A DNA stretch of 33,901 bases from Providencia rustigianii DSM 4541. Its GTDB lineage: Bacteria; Pseudomonadota; Gammaproteobacteria; Enterobacterales; Enterobacteriaceae. The stretch lies in contig NZ_GG703824.1 of assembly GCF_000156395.1 (NCBI RefSeq), positions 419 to 34,319 on the forward strand, read 5' to 3'. Position 1 is the first letter of the stretch; each line of letters begins with the position of its first letter. The translations under genes were made by a program, and so were the position numbers. Under the pieces are notes generated by a model. That model saw nothing but the letters and a program-made list of their open reading frames with translations. It did no database searches and was not told where the DNA came from. Positions 1 through 7,796 of the stretch are shown here, one piece after another.

Positions 1-1024
1 TTACATTATCAATCGAGGCTTGGCGGCGTGATTTTGCCGAGTTAGGTGCAGACGAACCACCGCTTGCACTTGTCGTTGCCCCATTCCAGCCTCTATCACG
101 GTTATTTTTACCTGCATTTGCTGCCTTATCTGCCATTCCTGCGGCTTTTTTTATGCCTTTAAATGCCATCATGCCAGCCCCCATAACTCCCATCATAGCC
201 ATTCCCTGAACTGCACCATCTACACCTGCGCCAGCAATTTGAGATGCAAAGTTTTTTGCAAGGAAAATAACAAATGCCATAAATAAGCCTGCCGCTGCTG
301 CTGTTGCGCCTAATTGCATTAAGTTGGCTTCCGCTGCTTGTGCTACAGAAACACTTAATACTATATTCAAAAAAGCCATACCAGCGCGTAGAGCTAAAGC
401 CCCAAACATGACAATCAATAATGAGCTGAATATCAGTTGCAACCAGTTATTAAACATTTGACGTAAAAAACCAAACATCAGACACATAATAAATATCGGA
501 GCCGTCGTCGTCAGCAGTAATAATGTTATTTCTGCTGCAAAGAAAACAAATGCACAGCTAAGTAAAGCAACTAACCCTCCAAAATAGGTAAGAAATGAGC
601 CAATACCCCCATCTACTTTGACGTATGTAGAGGTATCTTTAGACATAATATGGGCTGCAACCTGAGAAGTTTTTACCCATAACTGATCCATCCACTTCCA
701 AGGGTCGCCTCCTGCTAATGTGTCTCGCAAGCCATAAATAGCATTGGTGCTGGCATCCAGCCAGCCACCGCTATTTTTAATAAACATTAAAATGATGGTA
801 AAACGCGTTAGATTCCAAATAAAATCGGGCACAGGCGTTTTATTTTTCATGGCTAATGAGCTGAATGCAAACCACAAAATATAAATCGAAATTCCATACT
901 GTGCTAAATCCACTGCAATTTGTGAATATTCAGAAACTTTATTAGCCACTGTTTTATTCAGCATATCCCAAATAACTTGATAAGCTGTTTGAAAAAAATC
1001 TGATGTAGCTGTCGCGTTTTCCAT
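1..1024 (-). CDS. virB6: VirB6/TrbL-family T4SS inner-membrane channel protein (main part; continues at 33901)
   Basis: Reading leftwards from the ATG at 1024 gives 341 codons before the window edge, with no stop. Joining base 1 to base 33901 adds six residues (RQRYGT) and a TAA at 33882-33884, for 347 residues, a normal VirB6 length. The protein has several hydrophobic segments: about residues 43-58, 73-82, a long stretch at 145-185, 195-225 and 240-262. It ends in a polar, Gly/Ala/Ser-rich tail, the usual VirB6 pattern. VirB6 forms part of the inner-membrane translocation channel. It lies just downstream of the eexN-like gene and upstream of virB7. The in-phase closure also shows that the molecule is circular. 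Confidence 0.88.
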   Translation of the reverse strand, partial: MENATATSDFFQTAYQVIWDMLNKTVANKVSEYSQIAVDLAQYGISIYILWFAFSSLAMKNKTPVPDFIWNLTRFTIILMFIKNSGGWLDASTNAIYGLRDTLAGGDPWKWMDQLWVKTSQVAAHIMSKDTSTYVKVDGGIGSFLTYFGGLVALLSCAFVFFAAEITLLLLTTTAPIFIMCLMFGFLRQMFNNWLQLIFSSLLIVMFGALALRAGMAFLNIVLSVSVAQAAEANLMQLGATAAAAGLFMAFVIFLAKNFASQIAGAGVDGAVQGMAMMGVMGAGMMAFKGIKKAAGMADKAANAGKNNRDRGWNGATTSASGGSSAPNSAKSRRQASIDNV

Positions 1025-1031
1025 AATTTAC

Positions 1032-1283
1032 CTATTTTTTATTCTGTGTTTTTTTATATGCATCCATAAAAGATGGTGATTGTGCTGTCAATTGCTTATG
1101 GCGAAACAGTCCATCTTTCGCATTTCTACAATTTTCACTATCATTTCCATTTACAGAGCATTCATCTACTTTTTTCTGAGCTTCCTCTGCGTGTTCTTGC
1201 CACCATTGAACTGACTTCACTTCTTCACTACAAGCTGATAGCAAGAAAGCCGATACGACTCCAATTAAAATCATTTTTTTCAT
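1032..1283 (-). CDS. eexN: EexN-like entry-exclusion lipoprotein
   Basis: 83 residues with a lipoprotein signal: a hydrophobic stretch ending in a lipobox (LLSAC, Cys18). The mature part has the EexN-like pattern SVQWW..H, then spaced cysteines and CRNA. Such lipoproteins sit in the envelope of plasmid-carrying cells and reduce uptake of the same plasmid. The ATG overlaps the virB5 stop by one base (TAATG), so translation is coupled. The C-terminus (KQL.A...PSFMDAYK) resembles the end of VirB5, encoded next door, and similarity is also visible in the DNA. The family call rests on the N-terminal half. A VirB7-type role is less likely because a separate VirB7 candidate exists at 33755-33880. 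Confidence 0.7.
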   Translation of the reverse strand: MKKMILIGVVSAFLLSACSEEVKSVQWWQEHAEEAQKKVDECSVNGNDSENCRNAKDGLFRHKQLTAQSPSFMDAYKKTQNKK

Positions 1284-2053
1284 TATTTAAACTCCTCATC
1301 AAATTGAGATTCTCGATAAGCATCTAGAAAAGAGGGTGGATTATCTACCGCTTTTAATTGCTTATCTCTAAAGTTAGCTTGATTAAGCTGTTCTTTATAT
1401 TCAGCTAAATCACGCTGCTTGTCTCGGTACATTTGATATTGGAACTGCAATTTTTCAAATTTTAATTGTTCAAACGAAATCGCATTCGTGGCATCCGCCG
1501 TCGCTTTGGGGTCTTTCGCATTTTGAACTTGCTTTATCAAGCTTTCCATTCGGCTGTTATCTTGCTCTAATTGCTTTTGCAATGAATCCCCGTACTCAGA
1601 AACGGAAAGAATAGATAAAAACTGCGCTTCACATCCTTTGATCGCATCACCCACATACCCTTTGTTGGCACAGGTTTTTGAAACGTTGTATTTACTTAAT
1701 AGCGATTGTGCCTGTTTTGAAAATGCCGCTGTCGGGTTCTCTGCATATTTATCAATAAACGCATTCCCTTGATTGTAGATCGCGGTTAAATCGTTTTTGA
1801 TGGATTGAGCGTCCTGAATGAGCCCTTGAACATCTCGAATCCCTGTTTTCGCTAACAATTCATTCTGATAGGATTGAATTTGCGTATCATAATGTTTAAT
1901 CGTGTCTGACCATTGTTTTAATTTTTCAGTCCAGCGCCCTGCTTCAACCGCCCATTCAGGATTCCCATCAATAAAAACGGGAATACCTGCCGTAGCCGTA
2001 AACGTAGTACCTAATATCACACTGATTAACGCTAATTTGATTTGTTTCATCAT
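1283..2053 (-). CDS. virB5: VirB5 minor pilin / pilus-tip protein
   Basis: 256 residues with an N-terminal signal peptide cut after about residue 22 (Ala-Thr-Ala region), followed by a helix-rich, Gln-rich protein with heptad-like stretches, as in the three-helix VirB5/TraC fold. Two cysteines occur in the central loop (TCANKG, GCEAQF), compatible with a disulphide. The ATG at 2053 is preferred over a GTG at 2059, since AAGG lies five bases upstream of it; an ATG at 2050 is also possible. VirB5 lies at the pilus tip and contacts the recipient. It lies 8 bp downstream of virB4 and overlaps eexN by one base. Its last ~25 residues resemble the end of the EexN-like protein. Confidence 0.85.
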   Translation of the reverse strand: MMKQIKLALISVILGTTFTATAGIPVFIDGNPEWAVEAGRWTEKLKQWSDTIKHYDTQIQSYQNELLAKTGIRDVQGLIQDAQSIKNDLTAIYNQGNAFIDKYAENPTAAFSKQAQSLLSKYNVSKTCANKGYVGDAIKGCEAQFLSILSVSEYGDSLQKQLEQDNSRMESLIKQVQNAKDPKATADATNAISFEQLKFEKLQFQYQMYRDKQRDLAEYKEQLNQANFRDKQLKAVDNPPSFLDAYRESQFDEEFK

Positions 2054-2061
2054 CTTCACCT

Positions 2062-4833
2062 TTAGGCTGCTCGATTCGCTCTATCAAGATAGATATCTAT
2101 CCACTCGTCGGGCGTCATGCCATCTTGATAAATTTCATCGAAGATCTCTAACTGCTCTGCGGACGCACTTAAAATCGGTAAATAATAAGCTGCACCCCCT
2201 AAATCAAGACTTGCAAAGGCGGCAAAATCCTGTGAATCCCCTTTACGCTGCGGATTTTTCACAATCAAAAACTGTCGTGACAACGGGTCAATATTTCTAA
2301 TTTTGTCGTAGTACAGTTCTTTCACTTGCAATCCATCCACGTATTCCTTTTTAGTCGAATTTTTATTAGACAAATAAATGTGCGTGGCTAACTGCTCCCT
2401 AAGAGCGGAAATAAGCGGTGATTTCAACAACTCATCAGGGGATTGTGTGGCAAAAATAATCACCATATTGAGTTTTCGCCCTGTTTTGAGTTTGTTATAA
2501 ACCATCGTTGCGGTTAGTAGATTTTTTAACCACTGCCAAAACTCATCAAAATACAGCGTTAAACGTCGCCCATCGGCTAACAGCGTTATTTTATGGATTA
2601 GGTAAAAAGGCACAACCTGAGACAAAATGGCATCGTCTAAAAACTCTGTCCCATCAATACCAAAAATGGTTTTATCGCTGATATCAAAATCATCCGTGGC
2701 ATTATCAAAAACCCAACCAAATTCACCGCCTTGCTGCCATGCTTGCAAACGAATTTTAAGTCCGTCGCGTTGTGTTTCTGCGGTTCGTTCTTCCATGATG
2801 AGCGGAATGAGCTTGCTAATACCGAATGATCGGTCTTCCCGTTGCATTAAGCGTTCTACCGCATCCGAAATAAGTTTATTTTGATAATCGGTCAGCCCTT
2901 TTTCGCTGTTTAACGTACAGAGAATACGGACTAAATCTTTCAAGAAAATCAGGTTTCGCTTGGTCGCTGGCATGGCAAACGGGTTCCAGCCTGTCGGCTC
3001 ACCTAATTTCACTTTGTAATAGTCCCCCCCCATCGCCCGAATGGCGACTTCCCCTGCGCGGTCTTTATCAAAAAAGACCGTAGTTTGCTTTTTGATTTTA
3101 CTGTTAGGTGGAAAGGAATTTTCAGCCCCAAATTGTTGTAACGCACAGGCTTGCATCATCATTAACACGGTTTTACCTGCGTTAGATGTGCCTAATATCT
3201 CACTGTGTCCAAGGGTTGGGTTTTTCCCAAAGTAGTCTTGGTACTCTGTCGTCATGTGATAATTTAAATGATAAATATCATTACCTGAACCTTTTAACGT
3301 GATAAGGCTATTTCCCCATGTATTCCCCTTTTCTTTTCCCGTAAAGAAATTATGAAAACACTCCATTTCGGCATAATTTAAACTGCTTAAAATCGATAAC
3401 CGAGGGCGTAGCGTATAATTTCCGGGTAATTGAGAAAAGAAAGCCGCCCCTAATGACAACGTGGAATAACTAATAATCAAACCGAGATTTTGCAGCGCAT
3501 CCGTCACCATATTAGTATTTTTGACTAATTCATCAGGGTTATCGGCAAAGACACACAAGGTTAAATGACTGTGTCCCATAGATAAGTAGCCACTGGATAC
3601 CATATCTACCGCTACTTCCAAATCGGTAATTTGCGATTTAGCGGCATCATCGGTCATTTCTAATTTTTCACGCTGATCATCGAGCTTTTTAATCGCATCC
3701 CGTTTACCTAAAGGCGTAAATGAGGTAGTCAGTGTGTATTCAACAGGCATATACATCAACGAATCAAAAATACCGGCTTCGGTTTCTTGGAAAAAATCTT
3801 TGATTTCAATAATGCGAAAATAACGCATCGGGTTTGAAATGCTGATTTGTCCGGCATCCCCGCCAAAGAAAATATCCTTTCCACCTAAATAGGTATAAAA
3901 CGGACTACTCGTGACTCTGACAGGCTGCCATTGTCCACTAAGCAAATATTGATAAAAACTCAATTGCGATGAAAACACACGGTCACTTTCCGTATAGACG
4001 CCTAATCGACGGGCTTTATAACGTGATAAGTAAGTGTTAAACCGCGCACAGATCTCATTCATTTCATTAATCGGTTCATCTAACACCGATTTCCCTTTTT
4101 GTTTATTTTTCTTTTTCGAACTTAAAAACTCTGCGACTTTTTCTTCTAATGAAAAGGGTTTAAAGCATACGGTTAAAAATAAGCGGTTTTGGTAAAAATC
4201 AGATTGTGTTAATGATTGGTAATAGGCTTTCATGACGCGATTAGCAAACGGTACAGGACTATTAAATTCCGTGCTCACAATTTTTTTGTTGCGTATACGG
4301 TGCGTATAAAAAGTCACAGGCTTACCTTCAAAACTACGAATAAGGGTATTAAGCTGATCGACCATCATTGCAAGGTCATTTTCACTCACACATTCAAAAT
4401 ATCCCCCAGACAATTCAAAAGTCGCAATTAAATCCCGATTTTGACTTAATACTAAATCGTCGGTAACATGTGAAGAGTATGGAATGAGTTTTTCCAATGA
4501 TGCCTGATCACTAAGTTTCATAAAATTCTCCACATCGGATAAATCAACACGGTCATAATCATTTCCTCCCACATGTACAGCTTGATACTTTTGATTTGAA
4601 ATAGGATTTCCCATCACCAAATATCGAAGATAAACCAATTCAAAATATCGCTCATCTATCTTCATTATTTTTTTTATGACGAATACACCAACAATAATTA
4701 AAAAGTAAAATGCATCGTGTATCCAAACCCCTAACAACACGCAAAAGACACACATTATCAGAAATGGGTATAACGGTACGCCCAACCCCCGAATGAGTGC
4801 GGGGCGTGTTAGTCCCTTAAAAACAGTGCTCAT
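2062..4833 (-). CDS. virB4: VirB3-VirB4 fusion, T4SS ATPase
   Basis: 923 residues. The first ~90 match VirB3: a short charged start, a double hydrophobic segment (about residues 18-56) and the ERYF...L motif. The remainder is a VirB4/CagE ATPase with a Walker A (GTSNAGKT, near residue 550), a Walker B region (LYFDEFWQWL) and the ATQSPDELL motif of the AAA+ core. VirB4 energises pilus assembly and substrate transfer at the inner membrane, and VirB3 anchors it. VirB3-VirB4 fusions are known in IncX and related systems. Start: ATG at 4833, just downstream of virB2. No frameshift is visible. Confidence 0.93.
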   Translation of the reverse strand: MSTVFKGLTRPALIRGLGVPLYPFLIMCVFCVLLGVWIHDAFYFLIIVGVFVIKKIMKIDERYFELVYLRYLVMGNPISNQKYQAVHVGGNDYDRVDLSDVENFMKLSDQASLEKLIPYSSHVTDDLVLSQNRDLIATFELSGGYFECVSENDLAMMVDQLNTLIRSFEGKPVTFYTHRIRNKKIVSTEFNSPVPFANRVMKAYYQSLTQSDFYQNRLFLTVCFKPFSLEEKVAEFLSSKKKNKQKGKSVLDEPINEMNEICARFNTYLSRYKARRLGVYTESDRVFSSQLSFYQYLLSGQWQPVRVTSSPFYTYLGGKDIFFGGDAGQISISNPMRYFRIIEIKDFFQETEAGIFDSLMYMPVEYTLTTSFTPLGKRDAIKKLDDQREKLEMTDDAAKSQITDLEVAVDMVSSGYLSMGHSHLTLCVFADNPDELVKNTNMVTDALQNLGLIISYSTLSLGAAFFSQLPGNYTLRPRLSILSSLNYAEMECFHNFFTGKEKGNTWGNSLITLKGSGNDIYHLNYHMTTEYQDYFGKNPTLGHSEILGTSNAGKTVLMMMQACALQQFGAENSFPPNSKIKKQTTVFFDKDRAGEVAIRAMGGDYYKVKLGEPTGWNPFAMPATKRNLIFLKDLVRILCTLNSEKGLTDYQNKLISDAVERLMQREDRSFGISKLIPLIMEERTAETQRDGLKIRLQAWQQGGEFGWVFDNATDDFDISDKTIFGIDGTEFLDDAILSQVVPFYLIHKITLLADGRRLTLYFDEFWQWLKNLLTATMVYNKLKTGRKLNMVIIFATQSPDELLKSPLISALREQLATHIYLSNKNSTKKEYVDGLQVKELYYDKIRNIDPLSRQFLIVKNPQRKGDSQDFAAFASLDLGGAAYYLPILSASAEQLEIFDEIYQDGMTPDEWIDIYLDRANRAA

Positions 4834-4858
4834 AACAGCCCCTTGATTAAAATGTGAA

Positions 4859-5146
4859 TTAACCCAGCCAATCAGGTAGATAAGGTGCGATTATAAAAAT
4901 AATCATCCCGATAATCAGTGGGTAAATCCAAGCCATATGATTTCTCATAAATAAGGCAACAATGGCGATACCCAAAGCACAAATAGTAATAACAGGTTTT
5001 CGAATTGAAGTTAAAAAATCAATAATTTTATCCAAAAAACCCGTTGTTGCTGTTGTCACATCGGCTGCTTGCGCTGGAAAAGCAAAAACAATCAGTGATA
5101 TGAATCCGCACATTAATAAAAATGGCATTTTATGACTTTCATTCAT
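4859..5146 (-). CDS. virB2: VirB2 major pilin
   Basis: 95 residues with a long signal peptide ending near FPAQA (about residue 27). A mature part of roughly 68 residues has two hydrophobic helices separated by a short basic loop (RNHM), the usual pilin layout. The pilin is processed, inserted in the inner membrane and polymerised into the conjugative pilus. It lies between virB1 and virB3-virB4, its standard position. No catalytic motif is expected. Confidence 0.85.
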   Translation of the reverse strand: MNESHKMPFLLMCGFISLIVFAFPAQAADVTTATTGFLDKIIDFLTSIRKPVITICALGIAIVALFMRNHMAWIYPLIIGMIIFIIAPYLPDWLG

Positions 5147-5155
5147 GGTTAATTC

Positions 5156-5770
5156 CTAGTTTTCTTTGGTAATGCCCCTCATTGCATAACGAGGATAAAC
5201 AATTTTGTTTAATGATTGAGTTTGATTGATATTATTTTCAGATATTATTTTCTCCTTGCTATCACTACCCCCTTTGTTTAATTTTGTGCTTGGCACAATA
5301 TAATTATTTTTATTTTCAGAAACGCCGATGCGTTCAATATAACTGGTGTTGGCGAATTGAGATTCTTTCTTCTTACCTGTTTTAAAATTTCCTGAGTAAT
5401 AACAACTCAGTGCATTGACGATATCCCCCCCTCGTTGATAACAATCGACTAAAATTTTTTCAAAGATGTTCAAGTTACGGCAGCTATCTAGCAATTCTTC
5501 TGGTGTAACGTCAAAACCTTTAAAATTACCGGAATAAATTTGCATTAAGCCGACGGAATACCGTGCGTTTGCTGCTTTCAATTGTGATATCACATTTAAG
5601 GCTTCTTCTTTTGTCTTGGGTAAATGACTCACTACTTTGCCTTTAGCTTTAATTTCAGCAATTGCATAGGGATTAAACCCACTTTCCACTTTTGCAATAT
5701 CATGTACCGTATCAGGATGAACAGATGTAGCGCATTGCATTGCTAATGAAAGTAACGTTTCTTTAATCAT
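5156..5770 (-). CDS. virB1: VirB1 lytic transglycosylase
   Basis: 204 residues with an SLT domain: the catalytic glutamate lies in KVESGFNP (Glu29), followed by the GLMQIYSGNF block near residue 95 and a conserved CYYSGNF block near 120. It cleaves peptidoglycan glycan strands locally so that the secretion channel can cross the wall. A classical signal peptide is not obvious, which is common in plasmid VirB1 proteins. The C-terminal ~50 residues are polar and low in complexity. The ATG at 5770 overlaps the end of the upstream 61-residue gene by 8 bp, so the two are probably co-translated. Confidence 0.88.
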   Translation of the reverse strand: MIKETLLSLAMQCATSVHPDTVHDIAKVESGFNPYAIAEIKAKGKVVSHLPKTKEEALNVISQLKAANARYSVGLMQIYSGNFKGFDVTPEELLDSCRNLNIFEKILVDCYQRGGDIVNALSCYYSGNFKTGKKKESQFANTSYIERIGVSENKNNYIVPSTKLNKGGSDSKEKIISENNINQTQSLNKIVYPRYAMRGITKEN

Positions 5771-5948
5771 TATTTTGCTCTGCTTGTTTTTTTAATTCGC
5801 GTGATGCTAAATCAATTTCTCTAGCTTGCTCAATTAGCAACATAAGAAAATTACGTTTTGATCGTTTTTCTGATTGAGATTTAAAATTTACCCATGCATT
5901 CAAATCATCAGGCAATTGCAACGTGACATGTATTTTTAATTGACTCAT
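5763..5948 (-). CDS. Arc-like ribbon-helix-helix protein, likely regulator of the virB operon
   Basis: 61 residues. The N-terminal strand (KIHVTLQLP) followed by two helices with NAWV..KS and RSKRNFLMLLIEQARE fits the Arc/TraY ribbon-helix-helix fold. It is the first gene of the long conjugation block and overlaps virB1 by 8 bp. An inverted repeat with 8-bp arms (ACCTTAAA at 5954-5961 and TTTAAGGT at 5997-6004) lies directly upstream and could be its own operator. An autoregulatory role for the transfer operon is inferred; fold assignment is by pattern only. Confidence 0.6.
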   Translation of the reverse strand: MSQLKIHVTLQLPDDLNAWVNFKSQSEKRSKRNFLMLLIEQAREIDLASRELKKQAEQNND

Positions 5949-5953
5949 TTTAA

Positions 5954-6004
5954 ACCTTAAAGATAATCATAATTAAATAGTGATGCCTATATTACGTTTA
6001 AGGT
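5954..6004. promoter_or_regulatory. Inverted repeat upstream of the virB operon, candidate operator
   Basis: ACCTTAAA and TTTAAGGT form perfect 8-bp arms separated by 35 bp, between the terminator at 6007-6044 and the first gene of the conjugation block. The interval must hold the operon promoter, though I see no convincing -35/-10 pair. The spacing suits two dimers of a small ribbon-helix-helix repressor. The function is inferred. Confidence 0.4.
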
Positions 6005-6006
6005 AA

Positions 6007-6044
6007 AAAAAAAGGCAACTTCACAATGTGAAGATACCTTTTTT
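6007..6044 (-). terminator. Rho-independent terminator upstream of the conjugation block
   Basis: The core stem CTTCAC/GTGAAG has loop AAT, and A-rich and T-rich flanks pair through AAAAAAGG/CCTTTTTT. On the minus strand the stem is followed by a run of nine T. It should end transcripts from 6362 leftwards and insulate the conjugation operon, which then needs its own promoter. The near-symmetric sequence may also work on the plus strand. Confidence 0.75.
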
Positions 6045-6092
6045 AAGGGTTTTAAAATAAATTTAAACGAATGCAATCAGATAATTATCATT

Positions 6093-6362
6093 TCATTCAT
6101 TTTCAAAATTAGCTAACTTACATATCATTTTCATAAAAATAATTGTTCTCAATGACGATAGAGAGACATTTCCAAATTCATGCCTTACTACATCCAAGTG
6201 TAACCAAATACTACGAGGTGAATTATTATAATATGTTGCCAATTCCTCCGCTGTTTGACCAAAAACATATCTGATAGCTATTTCTTTTTGTTTAGCACTC
6301 AATTTTTTCTCATCAAAAATATAAAATTTTTCAATGAGTATGTTCATTTCTTCATTTTTCAT
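6093..6362 (-). CDS. LuxR/GerE-like helix-turn-helix protein
   Basis: 89 residues from the ATG at 6362, with AGGA seven bases upstream; the GTG at 6368 is too close to that site. The central part (LSAKQKEIAIRYVFGQTAEE and the following SPRSIWLHLDVVRHEFG) has the hydrophobic spacing of a GerE/sigma-region-4 helix-turn-helix. No receiver or ligand-binding domain is present. It lies 33 bp downstream of the 48-residue gene and ends at a terminator. Its position just upstream of the virB operon suggests control of transfer, but the target is unknown. Confidence 0.55.
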   Translation of the reverse strand: MKNEEMNILIEKFYIFDEKKLSAKQKEIAIRYVFGQTAEELATYYNNSPRSIWLHLDVVRHEFGNVSLSSLRTIIFMKMICKLANFENE

Positions 6363-6395
6363 AATCACGTCCTGTTTAGGTAAAAAGTTAAAGTA

Positions 6396-6542
6396 TTAAC
6401 CCAATACCTCAATAGGCACGTTCATTAATTTGATAATTTTTTGACGTTGACGGGAAGTTAAATTGCGCGAAATTAAAGCAAACAGGTAAATAACATTACT
6501 TTGCGCTTCATTTATGCGCGTATGGAAGATACTATGTGACAT
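6396..6542 (-). CDS. Small protein of unknown function
   Basis: 48 residues from the ATG at 6542, chosen because AGGAG lies seven bases upstream; the longer frame to 6605 runs through a hairpin and lacks a site. The sequence has an amphipathic middle (NVIYLFALISRNL), then a basic stretch (TSRQRQKIIKLM). I do not recognise the family. It lies between repL and the HTH gene, downstream of a 13-bp hairpin, so its expression may be attenuated relative to repL. Confidence 0.45.
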   Translation of the reverse strand: MSHSIFHTRINEAQSNVIYLFALISRNLTSRQRQKIIKLMNVPIEVLG

Positions 6543-6576
6543 AGCTCTACTCCTAGTTGTGGTAGGTTTAGGGTTA

Positions 6577-6612
6577 GCTGGCAGCGGGAAGGTCGAAGCT
6601 CCCACTGTCAGC
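6577..6612 (-). promoter_or_regulatory. Stable hairpin between repL and the downstream small gene
   Basis: Arms GCTGGCAGCGGGA (6577-6589) and TCCCACTGTCAGC (6600-6612) pair with one mismatch and one wobble around a 10-nt loop. It starts two bases after the repL stop. There is no T-run on the minus strand, so it looks like an attenuator, RNA-processing or mRNA-stability structure more than a full terminator. Confidence 0.5.
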
Positions 6613-6613
6613 G

Positions 6614-7036
6614 TTAAAGTTTGTTATATTTAATTAATACATTCATTCTCTTAGATTTATCGCCTTTAAAAATAACTTCAGGATTCAGTATATAAACGCC
6701 TTGTTGCTCCATTCTAATCACATCAGAAGTCAACAAGACTTTCATCACATCAACAACTGTTTGTAGCGAAACATCACACCCAATTGCAATTTTTCGCTGA
6801 GTTGCGATCACAGTGTTTTTACTATCCTTATTTTCAAGCAACCATGATACAACTTTTATTTTTTTACTCCCGAGACAATCCAATGCTTGAAGTAAATGAC
6901 TTAGCCATATTTTCTCAAAATTAAAATCGGAAAATGTCGTTTCAACGACATTCATATCAACAACTTCTCCAGTTGTCTGATTAATATATGTTTGCTTACC
7001 TACAACTTTCGTTTTTTTAAATGTTTGTTTCTTCAT
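6614..7036 (-). CDS. repL: RepL-family plasmid replication protein
   Basis: 140 residues from the ATG at 7036; a TTG at 7048 is the alternative, and neither has a strong ribosome-binding site. The pattern fits the RepL family of small plasmid initiators: INQTTGEVVDM near the start, a central GSKKIKVVSWLLEN, then a winged-helix-like part (TQRKIAIGCDVSLQTVVDVM) and the ending ILNPEVIFKGD.SK. RepL is best known from small plasmids of Firmicutes, such as pE194-like replicons. Here it is a second replication gene beside repA. An array of 22-bp-spaced repeats lies 80-190 bp upstream. Whether it still initiates replication cannot be judged from sequence. Confidence 0.72.
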   Translation of the reverse strand: MKKQTFKKTKVVGKQTYINQTTGEVVDMNVVETTFSDFNFEKIWLSHLLQALDCLGSKKIKVVSWLLENKDSKNTVIATQRKIAIGCDVSLQTVVDVMKVLLTSDVIRMEQQGVYILNPEVIFKGDKSKRMNVLIKYNKL

Positions 7037-7048
7037 TTTAGTTAGCAA

Positions 7049-7480
7049 TCTTGTAATGATTTAGTTAGTACAACTATACGGTTTTAAAATGGCGTGTCAA
7101 TAATAAACATGACACTTGTTCTAATTATTTTGGAACATCTGTTATGGTATTTTTTAACTATCGTACTAGTTTTTTTAGTACATCTGTACTAGGATTTTAG
7201 AACAACTGTACTCTTATTTTAGTACAAGGGTTTTATTTATTATATATAAAAATCATACCATTAGTATCTATACTACAAAAATTCACTCTATATCTATATA
7301 CTTATCTAGGCCTTTGTACATGCTAAAAGCCATTCGCTACCAAAGATAAAATCGATTACCCTCCACGTATTGATACGAAAATTTTCATTGCATTTACGTT
7401 TAATTTACATTGTAAATACCAAAATGTTTTACGCTGTATATACTTTGTATTTACTTCAATGGATATTTCCCAATTAAAGA
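7049..7480. other. Non-coding region between repL and stbD: repeats and AT-rich DNA
   Basis: No convincing gene. It holds the repeat array described separately, a very AT-rich stretch (7231-7310) and a perfect 15-nt palindrome ATTTACATTGTAAAT at 7403-7417. That palindrome matches the sites in front of parA and the RHH gene. The region could be a secondary origin for RepL. No DnaA box was recognised here. Confidence 0.5.
7133..7230. repeat. 22-bp-periodic repeat array upstream of repL (candidate iterons or operators)
   Basis: Related units begin at 7133 (GAACATCTGTTAT), 7156 (degenerate, AACTATCGTACT), 7178 (GTACATCTGTACT), 7200 (GAACAACTGTACT) and 7222 (GTACAAG, partial). Steps are 23, 22, 22 and 22 bp, two helical turns, so proteins would bind one face. 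Each is preceded by a T-rich stretch ending in TTTT. A further similar unit (GTACAACTATACG) lies near 7065, beside the repL start. This is the arrangement of iterons or multiple repressor sites. An AT-rich segment follows at 7230-7310. Confidence 0.55.
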
Positions 7481-7536
7481 TTGAGTAAAGTGTTAAATCA
7501 CTCTACAATAAGACCTATTAAAAGGTCTTATTGAGG
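7481..7536 (+). promoter_or_regulatory. stbDE promoter with overlapping palindromic operator
   Basis: A -35 box TTGAGT (7481-7486) and a -10 box TACAAT (7504-7509) are separated by exactly 17 bp. Overlapping the -10 and the start region is a perfect inverted repeat, AATAAGACC (7507-7515) and GGTCTTATT (7524-7532), with an 8-bp spacer. This is the expected binding site for StbD or the StbD-StbE complex in an autorepressed toxin-antitoxin operon. GAGG at 7533-7536 is the ribosome-binding site. Confidence 0.75.
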
Positions 7537-7544
7537 GTTTTATT

Positions 7545-7796
7545 ATGCCAAATACTATTTTAAGTGATACAACAGCCAGTGTAAGTGAACTCAAAAAAAA
7601 CCCAATGGCGACAGTTAACGCAGGTTTAGGCTACCCCGTAGCTATTTTAAACCGTAATCAACCCGCCTTTTACTGTGTTCCTGCTGAGTTATATGAACAA
7701 ATGCTTGATGCTCTTGATGATAACGAGCTTGCTAAACTCGTCAAAGAACGCGGATCACAACCGCTTGTCGATATTAATTTAAACGAGTATTTGTGA
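7545..7796 (+). CDS. stbD: StbD antitoxin (Phd/YefM-RelB-like)
   Basis: 83 residues. The N-terminal half (TASVSELKKNPMATVNAG, then PVAILNRNQPAFYCVPAELY) is a Phd/YefM-type DNA-binding domain and closely resembles StbD of the stbDE modules known from Morganella and other enteric plasmids. The acidic C-terminal half binds and neutralises the toxin. It overlaps stbE by 4 bp (ATGA at 7793-7796), so the two are co-translated. Expression is driven by the promoter-operator directly upstream. It maintains the plasmid by post-segregational killing together with StbE. Confidence 0.9.
   Translation: MPNTILSDTTASVSELKKNPMATVNAGLGYPVAILNRNQPAFYCVPAELYEQMLDALDDNELAKLVKERGSQPLVDINLNEYL

Noticed and set aside
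2062-4833. Separate virB3 and virB4 genes joined by a sequencing frameshift
   Set aside because: The frame is open with no homopolymer at the domain border, and VirB3-VirB4 fusions are known in related systems.
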